Positions 32,330 through 39,977 of a DNA stretch of 52,130 nucleotides are shown piece by piece. This DNA is from Gillisia sp. (lineage in GTDB: Bacteria; Bacteroidota; Bacteroidia; Flavobacteriales; Flavobacteriaceae), in NCBI GenBank assembly GCA_024635655.1, contig JAGXIL010000029.1, positions 1 to 52,130 of the forward strand, read 5' to 3'. Position numbers and translations under genes: made by a program. The notes under the pieces are model-generated. The model was not told the origin of the DNA. It made no database searches and saw nothing but the letters and a program-made list of their open reading frames with translations. Every line of letters starts with the position of its first letter. Within the stretch, counting starts at the first letter, position 1.

Positions 32330-33961
32330 CTAATCAAGATAAAAATTTAAGAGATTGTTAGTAGAAGTATCATGTTCCCGGATGCCCGGTTTATCTATTT
32401 CGGTAAGAATTTTAGAGGCTAGTTGTTTCCCAAGTTCCACCCCCCATTGATCGTAACTGAAGATATTCCAGATCACACCCTGCACAAAGATCTTATGCTC
32501 ATACATAGCTACTAGTTTTCCCAAACAGGCAGGAGTTAAGCGTTCCAGAAGCAGGGATGTAGTGGGTTTATTTCCATCAAAGGTCTTGAAAGGCAATAAT
32601 TTTTCTATTTCAGAATCAGGCATATGCTTATCCTTTAGCTCCTGCTTAACCTCATCTGAAGTTTTTCCCATCAACAGGGCTTCCGTTTGAGCAAAATAAT
32701 TGGCCATTAACTTATCGTGATGATCTTTATCTTTGAATAGGGAATGTTTGAAGCCAATAAAATCGGCCGGAATAAGTTTTGTTCCCTGGTGTATCAACTG
32801 AAAGAATGCGTGTTGCGAATTTGTACCGGGCTCACCCCAGATGATATTTCCGGTTTGATAAGTCACTTTTTTGCCGTTTCGGTCTACACTCTTTCCGTTG
32901 CTTTCCATAATTGCCTGTTGCAGGTAAGATGGTAACTTCTGAAGATACTGCGTATAGGGAATTACGGCCTCGCTTTCAGCTTTAAAAAAGTTGTTGTACC
33001 ATATACTTAAAAGAGCGATTTGTACAGGAATATTTTTTTCAAAAGTTTCATTTTTAAAATGCTGATCCATTTGATGTGCCCCATCCAATAGCTCTTCAAA
33101 CTGCGGATAGCCTACTCCTAAACTTATAGATAATCCTACCGCACTCCAAAGGGAGAATCTGCCTCCTACCCAGTCCCACATCGGGAAAATATTATTGCTG
33201 TCGATCCCGAATTCCTCAACCTGTGAAATATTACTGGAAACGGCGACAAAATGTTTGGAAACCGCATCTACAGGCGCAGTTTTCTTGAACCAATCTCTTG
33301 CTGTATTGGCATTACTTAAGGTTTCCTGGGTTGTAAAGGTTTTAGAAACTATAACAAATAAGGTGGTTTCGGGCTTAAGATCCTTTAAAATCTCATGAAC
33401 GTGATCTCCGTCAACATTGGAAATATAATGAAGATTAAGATGGTTCTTATAAAATTCCAGGGCTTTGGTTACCATCACCGGACCCAGATCTGAGCCTCCA
33501 ATACCAATATTCACCACATCTGTAAAAGGCATTCCGGTATATCCCTTGGTAGCCCCGGAGATGATCTCTGCTGAAAATTTTCTTATTTTGCTTTTTGCTT
33601 TATTTACCTCGGGGATCACATTTTCCCCCTCTACAAAAAATTCTGAATTTTCAGGTGCCCGAAGCGCAGTATGCAAAACCGGCCGGTTTTCGGTCTGGTT
33701 AATTGCCTCTCCACCAAATTGAGCTTCAATAGCTTCTTTTAACCCACATTCTTCAGCTAAATTAACAAGGCTATTTTGAATGTCTTTCGTAATTCTGTTC
33801 TTGCTTAGATCAACATAAAAATCCTTCCACTGCAATGTTAAATCGGCCGCGCGATCCTTATCTTCTAAGAATAGATCCTTCATTTCCCTGTTTTCGATCT
33901 CCTGAAATTGTTTTGAAAGTTTTTTCCAGGCTTCAGTAGTTGTAGGATCTATATTCTTCAT
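32330..33961 (-). CDS. pgi: Glucose-6-phosphate isomerase
   Basis: A 543-residue cytoplasmic enzyme interconverting glucose-6-phosphate and fructose-6-phosphate. Signatures: FTDVVNIGIGGSDLGPVMV (about 145-163), VSKTFTTQETLSNA (about 207-220), WDWVGGRFSLWSAVGL and WGEPGTNSQHAFFQLIHQGT (about 375-394), the last two containing the catalytic Arg, Glu and His region. The length is that of the standard bacterial/eukaryotic PGI rather than the shorter archaeal type. It is about 100 bp downstream of the M23 gene on the same strand; shared transcription is possible. Confidence 0.97.
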   Translation of the reverse strand: MKNIDPTTTEAWKKLSKQFQEIENREMKDLFLEDKDRAADLTLQWKDFYVDLSKNRITKDIQNSLVNLAEECGLKEAIEAQFGGEAINQTENRPVLHTALRAPENSEFFVEGENVIPEVNKAKSKIRKFSAEIISGATKGYTGMPFTDVVNIGIGGSDLGPVMVTKALEFYKNHLNLHYISNVDGDHVHEILKDLKPETTLFVIVSKTFTTQETLSNANTARDWFKKTAPVDAVSKHFVAVSSNISQVEEFGIDSNNIFPMWDWVGGRFSLWSAVGLSISLGVGYPQFEELLDGAHQMDQHFKNETFEKNIPVQIALLSIWYNNFFKAESEAVIPYTQYLQKLPSYLQQAIMESNGKSVDRNGKKVTYQTGNIIWGEPGTNSQHAFFQLIHQGTKLIPADFIGFKHSLFKDKDHHDKLMANYFAQTEALLMGKTSDEVKQELKDKHMPDSEIEKLLPFKTFDGNKPTTSLLLERLTPACLGKLVAMYEHKIFVQGVIWNIFSYDQWGVELGKQLASKILTEIDKPGIREHDTSTNNLLNFYLD

Positions 33962-34059
33962 TTTTTGTTATTTAAAGGTTTATTGAATTTGATGTTGCTC
34001 CAGCAATTCCCCTGCACGTCAGGATAAAATTAGCTCCGGCAAACTTTAAATTACAAATT

Positions 34060-35295
34060 TTATATCTGCTTAAAGTCTATTTGTTCCAATCTTTCTTTGA
34101 TTGGTCCTATAGCGGCAAAATAATCTTCTTTTAAATTATCTGCAATTGGTTCAGCGGAAGGAAGGTTTTGCCTATATGGATCTACCTGTTTTCCTCTTAC
34201 CCAAAATCTATAGCAAACATGTGGCCCTGTGGCCAATCCTGTGCTTCCAACCTCACCTATTACATCACTCTGTTTTACCCGCTGACCTACTTTCACAAGA
34301 CGTTTGGACATATGCAGGTATTGGGTGGTATAGGTGTCATTGTGTTTAACCTTCACGTAATTCCCATTTCCGGAAGTGTATCCTGAAGCTATCACAGTAC
34401 CATTAGCGGTAGATTTTATAGGAGTACCATGAGCGGCTGCATAATCTGTACCTCTATGTGCTTTCCAGGTTTTTTGAACAGGATGGAACCTGCGCCCGGA
34501 GTAGCGGGATGATATCCTGCTGTAGTCAACAGGGGCCTTTAAAAAGAAACTTTCCAAAGGCCGCGCATTTTCATCGTAATAATCCTTTCCTCCTGATTCA
34601 GGATCAACCACATAATTAAAGGCATAATATGGTTTGTCCTGGTGTACAAAAACAGCCCCTTCAATGCTTTCTATGCCTGCATAAATGGTATCGTTGATAT
34701 ACCTTTCATTGTAGACCATTTTAAATTTATCTCCCTTCTGAAGTTTCCAGAAATCTATACTCCACTGGTAAATATTACTTAGTTCATAAGAAAGCAGAAT
34801 GCTGAGGCCTTCATTTTGCATGGCTGAAGAAAGGTTGCTCGTAATAACACCAGAAACTGTCTTCTTTTTAATAGTAACCGGTTTTTGGGCTTTATAAGCA
34901 GCTATATTATCCCCTATATTGATTACGGTATAATCAATAGGATCATCTTCATAAATAAAGAAATTAGGAGTTAAGACTGAATCCTTCGCCTTCAAAATAG
35001 CATAAGGTTTTCCCGCTCTTAATTTGGTGGGGTTAAAAATTTCTGAAACCTGTTGCATCACCTCGTACACCTTATTGTGGCTAACCCCGTGATGGTTCAT
35101 GATCCCTCCAAAACTGTCTCCGGATTTTATGGTATCCCTAACGATCTCGTAATCATTTAACACAAATCCGTATTCTTCAATTACGGGAATTGGTTCTTCA
35201 ATCACTTCGACCTTAGAAATCTCAAGGGTTTCTTTTTCCTGTTTGCAGGCTGTAAGGGAGAGACCCATTAAAAGTATGTAACTTAATTTTTTCAA
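34060..35295 (-). CDS. M23 family peptidoglycan endopeptidase lipoprotein, HxC variant
   Basis: A 411-residue lipoprotein (lipobox LTAC, Cys17) with an OapA/LysM-like N-terminal segment (DTIKSGDSFGGIMNHHG) and a C-terminal LytM fold (about 260-375). Zinc ligands His280 and Asp284 (HRGTDYAAAHGTP) are present, and His328 is in QYLHMS. The usual HxH motif reads GPHVCYRFW: His359 is kept but the second His is Cys361. From memory this HVC form is common in the Bacteroidetes subgroup. It probably cuts peptidoglycan crosslinks or supports an amidase. It is third in an operon after DUF3108 and the tryptophan-dioxygenase-like gene (8-bp gap). Confidence 0.9.
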   Translation of the reverse strand: MKKLSYILLMGLSLTACKQEKETLEISKVEVIEEPIPVIEEYGFVLNDYEIVRDTIKSGDSFGGIMNHHGVSHNKVYEVMQQVSEIFNPTKLRAGKPYAILKAKDSVLTPNFFIYEDDPIDYTVINIGDNIAAYKAQKPVTIKKKTVSGVITSNLSSAMQNEGLSILLSYELSNIYQWSIDFWKLQKGDKFKMVYNERYINDTIYAGIESIEGAVFVHQDKPYYAFNYVVDPESGGKDYYDENARPLESFFLKAPVDYSRISSRYSGRRFHPVQKTWKAHRGTDYAAAHGTPIKSTANGTVIASGYTSGNGNYVKVKHNDTYTTQYLHMSKRLVKVGQRVKQSDVIGEVGSTGLATGPHVCYRFWVRGKQVDPYRQNLPSAEPIADNLKEDYFAAIGPIKERLEQIDFKQI

Positions 35296-35303
35296 TTTTA
35301 ATG

Positions 35304-36266
35304 CTATTTTTCTTGATTAAACAAATGGGTTACCCATTCTTTGCCCCAATTATTAAATTCCTCTTCCGACCATAAATTCGGAAAAAAACTGTTTTTCTGA
35401 AAACTGGGAGGCAGGAATTCCTTCCAGTTAGTACCTCCTGTTGCCGCAATAGTGACCTTATCTTTATTGAGATATCTGTGGGCAGCCCCCATATGCATCA
35501 ACAGCCAGTTAACGTTCACATTTTTATCAAAAGTACGTAAGGCTTCAATTAAAGCAGGATTGTTTTTCTCTTCCTCCGGCATGTGCAGGTACTGGTGATA
35601 CATTGTTTTCCCTTCCACGGTTTTTGCGATTCGCAAGAACCTTGGGGTGTACCTTAATTCAAATTGCTTAAGCGTGAGAGTCTTCTCCCCTGTGGCCAGA
35701 TCAATACCTCCTTTTTTCCAGTATAAATTATTAAATAATTCTTCTATACTAAAATCTGAAGAGAAATTTTTTCTCTCATTAAATGGAATAAGGTGCTCCA
35801 GGGGGGTTGCATTGATCTCTATCATTCGGAATTGAGCCGACTGAAATCCGCTCGCAGGCAATAAAGCCATTCTGAATCTTAAAAACTGATCCCGTTCCAT
35901 TCCTTTGATCATGACATCAAAAGAAGTGATAAGGATTCTAAAATAGCGATTAAGCCGGTTGAGTTTTTCTATATAAAAGTCTGCAGTAAGATCTTTTTCT
36001 GCAATTACCTGTTTTTGTTCATGCAGGATGAGTTTGAAATACAACTCGGTAATTTGATGGTAGGTAAGAAATATTTCCTCGTCGGGAAAATGGGTTTTAG
36101 GGGTTTGTAAACTAAGTAAAGTATCGAGATTTATATAATCCCAGTAAGTAATGTATTTATCATATAAAAGTCCGTCAAGATAAGATCCCATGTCCTGCCC
36201 CGAATTTTTAAACTTTTCCTCCAGTTTTAAAATTCGTTCCGCAATCTCAGGTTTTATCTCTTTCAT
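35304..36266 (-). CDS. Tryptophan 2,3-dioxygenase family protein
   Basis: A 320-residue cytoplasmic heme-protein-like sequence. TDO hallmarks: FLTYHQITELYFKLILHEQK (about 65-84, with the distal-site His and helix), RLNRYFRILITSFDVM, FRMALLPASGFQSAQFRMIE (about 131-150), and WLLMHMGAAHRYLN with a candidate proximal heme His, followed by GGTNWKEFLPP in place of the common GTGGS.G..YL. It is all-helical. The classical role is oxidation of tryptophan to N-formylkynurenine, but no kynurenine-pathway genes are next to it. It is embedded between DUF3108 (3-bp gap) and the M23 peptidase, and the tyrosine-degrading hppD-hmgA pair lies upstream. Confidence 0.9.
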   Translation of the reverse strand: MKEIKPEIAERILKLEEKFKNSGQDMGSYLDGLLYDKYITYWDYINLDTLLSLQTPKTHFPDEEIFLTYHQITELYFKLILHEQKQVIAEKDLTADFYIEKLNRLNRYFRILITSFDVMIKGMERDQFLRFRMALLPASGFQSAQFRMIEINATPLEHLIPFNERKNFSSDFSIEELFNNLYWKKGGIDLATGEKTLTLKQFELRYTPRFLRIAKTVEGKTMYHQYLHMPEEEKNNPALIEALRTFDKNVNVNWLLMHMGAAHRYLNKDKVTIAATGGTNWKEFLPPSFQKNSFFPNLWSEEEFNNWGKEWVTHLFNQEK

Positions 36267-36269
36267 ACA

Positions 36270-37046
36270 TTAATCCATTATTATTTTTAGCGGATGTTTT
36301 AAGCCTTTGAATTCCTCTAAACTGGCATCAAGAGAACCTACAGCGAGTTTAGCACTTATTTTTACGGGCATTTTATTCTTGTCATCACTTACCCAAAAGG
36401 TAAGACTTTCTTTCTCTTCAAACACTCTTCCTGCTAAAACGTAGGGCCTGAATTTCAACGTGGCAATTTTACCAAATTTTGTGTTAATAACCTCTCTTCC
36501 CAGAAACTTTAACTTGAAATCGTAGCTTTCATCCCCGTAGAACATATTAAGCTTATATTCCTTCCCCGACACCAGGTAATTATCATTGAGGTCATTGCGC
36601 AGGTAATAAAATGCAGATAACATATCCTGTACGTTATCAGGAATAGTATGAGTAGAGCTCTGGTTGTGCTTCTTATCAAAAACATATGCTTTTTTCAAAG
36701 AATGGTTAAAATCAACCTGAATATCCCTGGTATGCCCACCTTCATCAATTTGTCGAATAAACCGGTAGGGAAGCCCATTTTGTTTATCTATATAGGTTTC
36801 GTAGTTGTCCCTTACTTTAAAAAAAGCGTTAACAGCACCTGTAGACCATCCCTTGCCTACTACGTGATAAATATTTTTATTGTTTAAATGGGTTTCATTC
36901 ACCTGCATGGAAGCGTACCCGGCATTTAATAGGCCGTAATGAACTCTGAACTTGAACCACTCACCATCTTCATAAGCACTTTGAGCAACGCTGAATAAAG
37001 GAAATAACAGGAAGAGGAGGGCAACTGTTGTAACTCTAAATTTCAT
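36270..37046 (-). CDS. DUF3108 domain-containing periplasmic protein
   Basis: A 258-residue protein with a signal peptide ending in SVAQS. The mature part fits DUF3108: GEWFKFRVHYGLLNAGYASM near the start (about 27-46), KGWSTGAVNAFFKVRDNYETY, then YRFIRQIDEGG and the C-terminal ESLTFWVSDDKNKMPVKI (about 214-231). DUF3108 is a beta-rich, LolA/LolB-like fold with no proven function, possibly in envelope lipid or lipoprotein handling. It is the first gene of the DUF3108-TDO-M23 operon and has a well-matched promoter at 37120-37150. Confidence 0.88.
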   Translation of the reverse strand: MKFRVTTVALLFLLFPLFSVAQSAYEDGEWFKFRVHYGLLNAGYASMQVNETHLNNKNIYHVVGKGWSTGAVNAFFKVRDNYETYIDKQNGLPYRFIRQIDEGGHTRDIQVDFNHSLKKAYVFDKKHNQSSTHTIPDNVQDMLSAFYYLRNDLNDNYLVSGKEYKLNMFYGDESYDFKLKFLGREVINTKFGKIATLKFRPYVLAGRVFEEKESLTFWVSDDKNKMPVKISAKLAVGSLDASLEEFKGLKHPLKIIMD

Positions 37047-37119
37047 TTTTAATAGTTTTAATTACCACTAGTGCAGTGGAATTCATAGATATGGGATATC
37101 AGAATTACAATTACTATTC

Positions 37120-37150
37120 CAAATGTATTAAAACAAAAAACCCCATCAAA
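37120..37150 (-). promoter_or_regulatory. Promoter of the DUF3108-TDO-M23 operon
   Basis: On the minus strand TTTG (37150-37147) and TACATTTG (37127-37120) are separated by 19 bp, a full match to the Bacteroidetes promoter. The -33 element lies in the loop of the hppD terminator. The leader would be about 65 nt. Confidence 0.7.
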
Positions 37151-37167
37151 TTCATGACAGGGTTTTT
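37136..37167 (-). terminator. Terminator after hppD
   Basis: AAAAACCC/GGGTTTTT form an eight-pair stem with a 16-base loop that can pair a little further inside. On the minus strand a T-rich tract TTTTTTGTTTT follows. It is about 190 bp past the hppD stop and overlaps the next promoter. Confidence 0.6.
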
Positions 37168-37354
37168 ATCTTATTAACCGACTAAAACTAAAATTATGAA
37201 AAACATTATTCCATTTTGGTAACCACTCCAAAATGCGGTGCAAAAGTCTAAACTTTTAGCCTTATTTGCAACCTGGAATTAAGGTTTAACTCAAAATTTC
37301 CCAGGCTTATAATTTTTTAGCATTTTTATTTGTAAACCCGTCGGTATTTTTAAA
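37168..37354. other. Rest of the hppD-DUF3108 gap
   Basis: The whole gap is 308 bp; beyond the terminator and promoter it holds an eight-pair hairpin CATTTTGG/CCAAAATG (37213-37220 and 37229-37236). A plus-strand 18-codon frame at 37196-37252 is noted but not believed. No gene is seen. Confidence 0.4.
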
Positions 37355-38497
37355 TTAATTCAACGTTCCTCTTAAATCCTGCTCTCTTTCAATAGCTTCA
37401 AAAAGGGCTTTAAAATTCCCTTTCCCGAAAGATTGAGCTCCTTTACGCTGAATGATCTCAAAGAACATGGTTGGGCGGTCTAAAACGGGTTTGGTAAAGA
37501 TCTGAAGCAAATAGCCTTCATCATCTCTGTCAATTAAAACTCCAAGCTCCTTTAATGGCTGAAGTTCTTCGTCAATTTCTCCTACTCTGTCCAAAACTGT
37601 ATCGTAATAAGATTCAGGGACATAGAGGAATTCCACTCCGCGGTCTCTAAGTTTTGTTACAGTTTCAATAATGTTATCTGTTGCAAGGGCAATATGTTGC
37701 ACCCCGGCTCCATTATAGAAATCTATGTATTCTTCGATCTGGGATTTTTTCTTTCCTTCTGCCGGTTCATTAATAGGAAATTTTATCCTTCCGTTCCCGT
37801 TGCTCATTACTTTACTCATCAGGGCGGTATAATCTGTAGAAATATCCTTGTCATCGAAAGAAACCAATTGCGCAAACCCCATGACTTTAGCATAGAATTC
37901 ACACCATTTATTCATTTCATTCCATCCCACATTTCCTACCATATGATCAATATATTTTAATCCTGTAGGTTCAGATTTAAAATTGGGAGTGTATTTTCGG
38001 TAACCCGGTAAAAAGGGGCCAGAATAATTTTTTCGCTCCACAAATAAATGAACGGTCTCTCCGTAGGTATGGATCCCTGAAATTACTACAGAGCCATTTT
38101 CATCTTCTATTACATATGGTTCAACATAGGATTTGGCTCCGCGGCTGGTAGTCTCTTGATAACTTTTACGGGCATCATCTACCCAAAGGGCTACTACCTT
38201 TACTCCGTCTCCGTGTTTGTTTATATGGGCATTTATTTCTCCTTCCGGCTGCAACGGAGATGTTAACACCAAACGGATCTTATCCTGCTGAAGCACATAA
38301 GATACGCTGTCCTTTCTCCCGGTCTCCAGGCCGGAATATGCCACGGGTTGAAACCCCCATGCCTGCTGATAATAATATGCTGCCTGCTTGGCATTACCCA
38401 CATATAATTCTACGAAATCTGTGCCCAGCAAGGGTAGAAAATCCTCAGCCTGGGCAACCTTTTTTTCTAAGTTTAATGATGTGTTATCTGTGCTCAT
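37355..38497 (-). CDS. hppD: 4-hydroxyphenylpyruvate dioxygenase
   Basis: A 380-residue cytoplasmic iron enzyme converting 4-hydroxyphenylpyruvate to homogentisate in tyrosine breakdown. Two vicinal-oxygen-chelate domains are visible. The iron ligands are in YIDHMVGNV, GVQHIALAT and FFEIIQRKG (His, His, Glu), and the C-terminal QRKGAQSFGKGNFKALFEAI helix covers the active site. Its length is normal. It lies 164 bp downstream of hmgA on the same strand, so a shared message or a private promoter are both possible. The second enzyme of the pathway is hmgA; other steps (transaminase, maleylacetoacetate isomerase, fumarylacetoacetase) are not in the window. Confidence 0.97.
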   Translation of the reverse strand: MSTDNTSLNLEKKVAQAEDFLPLLGTDFVELYVGNAKQAAYYYQQAWGFQPVAYSGLETGRKDSVSYVLQQDKIRLVLTSPLQPEGEINAHINKHGDGVKVVALWVDDARKSYQETTSRGAKSYVEPYVIEDENGSVVISGIHTYGETVHLFVERKNYSGPFLPGYRKYTPNFKSEPTGLKYIDHMVGNVGWNEMNKWCEFYAKVMGFAQLVSFDDKDISTDYTALMSKVMSNGNGRIKFPINEPAEGKKKSQIEEYIDFYNGAGVQHIALATDNIIETVTKLRDRGVEFLYVPESYYDTVLDRVGEIDEELQPLKELGVLIDRDDEGYLLQIFTKPVLDRPTMFFEIIQRKGAQSFGKGNFKALFEAIEREQDLRGTLN

Positions 38498-38661
38498 TTT
38501 TATAAATTTTAGAGGCTTGAAATAATTTAAAAGAAAATTAATTTCTATTTTAAATTATCTGCCTCGCATTAATGTTGAAAAAATCTTTAGTGAAATACTG
38601 TGTTGACGGTCATTATTAAACCTGCTACACTTAAAAGTGATATCAGGAAAATAGTATTGTT

Positions 38662-39822
38662 CTAATGGTCCAGCCAGGATTTATGGTAGCTATCATCAGC
38701 TATCTTCATTGCCTCTTCGGTTACCATAAGGGGCTTAAAAGTGTCTACCATTACTGCCAGTTCCTCGGTCTCTACCTGCCCTATACTTCGTTCTACAGCT
38801 CCCGGGTGCGGACCGTGAGGAATTCCGGCGGGGTGTAAGGATATATGGCCTGCCTCAATATCATTTCGGCTCATAAAATCTCCGTCTACGTAGTACAAGA
38901 CCTCATCGCTGTCAATATTACTATGGCTGTAGGGCGCAGGAATACTTTCAGGGTGATAATCATATTTTCTCGGACAGAAACTACATACCACAAAAGCATC
39001 GGTCTCAAATGTTTGATGCACGGGCGGCGGTTGGTGTATTCTTCCGGTTATTGGTTCAAAATCGTGGATTGAAAAGGCATACGGAAAATTGTATCCATCA
39101 TAACCCACCACATCAAATGGATGCGTTGCATAGATCATATCGAAGATCTCCCCCTGCTTTTTCACTTTTATAAGAAAATCTCCTTTTTCGTCATTGGTCT
39201 CCAATTCGTAAGGCTGCCTGAGATCCCTTTCACAAAACGGGGAATGTTCCAGTAATTGCCCAAACCAGTTGCGGTAACGCTTTGGTGTATATATTGGCTT
39301 ACGTGATTCTACAATAAACAACCTGTTGGTATCATCGTCAAAATCTATCTTATAAATGGTTCCTCGCGGGATCAGGAGATAATCCCCGTACTTAAAATCC
39401 AGATTTCCCAGGTGCGTACGTAACTTTCCGCTCCCTTTGTGAATAAACAGAAGCTCGTCTGCATCTGTGTTCTTATAAAAATAGTCCTGTGAAAGATCCT
39501 GTGGGGCAGCCAGCGCAATATCAACATCGCTGTTGGTAAGCACTACTTTCCTGCTCTCTAGATAATCGGGGTGAGGCACCACCTGAAAACCTTTGAATCT
39601 GTAAGACTTTATATTATTTTCTGTTGCTATCTTAGGTTTGACACTATAGCTACCTTTAATTTCTTTAACCTGAGTAGGCCTGTGCTCATGGTACATATTG
39701 GTAGACATTCCGTCAAAACCAATAGTGCCAAATAATTGCTCATAATAAAGACTGCCATCGGGTTTTTTAAAAACCGTATGTCTTTTATGAGGTATCTTCC
39801 CTAATTTATGGTAAAAAGGCAT
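38662..39822 (-). CDS. hmgA: Homogentisate 1,2-dioxygenase
   Basis: A 386-residue cupin-type iron dioxygenase opening the homogentisate ring to maleylacetoacetate. Recognisable segments: MPFYHKLGKIPHKRHTVF at the start, ADELLFIHKGSGKLRTHLG (about 125-143), the GDYLLIPRGTIYKI strand (about 146-159), HQTFETDAFVVCSFCPRKYD (about 267-286) and HPAGIPHGPHPG, which holds iron-binding histidines. It belongs to the shorter bacterial type. It is upstream of hppD on the same strand; together they form the central part of tyrosine and phenylalanine breakdown. Confidence 0.95.
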   Translation of the reverse strand: MPFYHKLGKIPHKRHTVFKKPDGSLYYEQLFGTIGFDGMSTNMYHEHRPTQVKEIKGSYSVKPKIATENNIKSYRFKGFQVVPHPDYLESRKVVLTNSDVDIALAAPQDLSQDYFYKNTDADELLFIHKGSGKLRTHLGNLDFKYGDYLLIPRGTIYKIDFDDDTNRLFIVESRKPIYTPKRYRNWFGQLLEHSPFCERDLRQPYELETNDEKGDFLIKVKKQGEIFDMIYATHPFDVVGYDGYNFPYAFSIHDFEPITGRIHQPPPVHQTFETDAFVVCSFCPRKYDYHPESIPAPYSHSNIDSDEVLYYVDGDFMSRNDIEAGHISLHPAGIPHGPHPGAVERSIGQVETEELAVMVDTFKPLMVTEEAMKIADDSYHKSWLDH

Positions 39823-39977
39823 CGAATTTATTTTTTTCGGTTAAAACATCCATTTAAATTCCTAAATTCTCGATTTATCAGAATTTAATTTCAGTTATCA
39901 CAAATATCGCTAAATTTTATGGAAATCTTTCTTAAGGAAGGATTAAATAAAGGAGGTCACCTGCAGGATCTTCAGTA

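Noticed and set aside
37196..37252. Plus-strand 18-codon frame starting MKKHYSILV
   Set aside because: It has a plausible start context but no plus-strand gene follows for about 7 kb, no promoter match was seen, and the region is the leader and control region of minus-strand genes.
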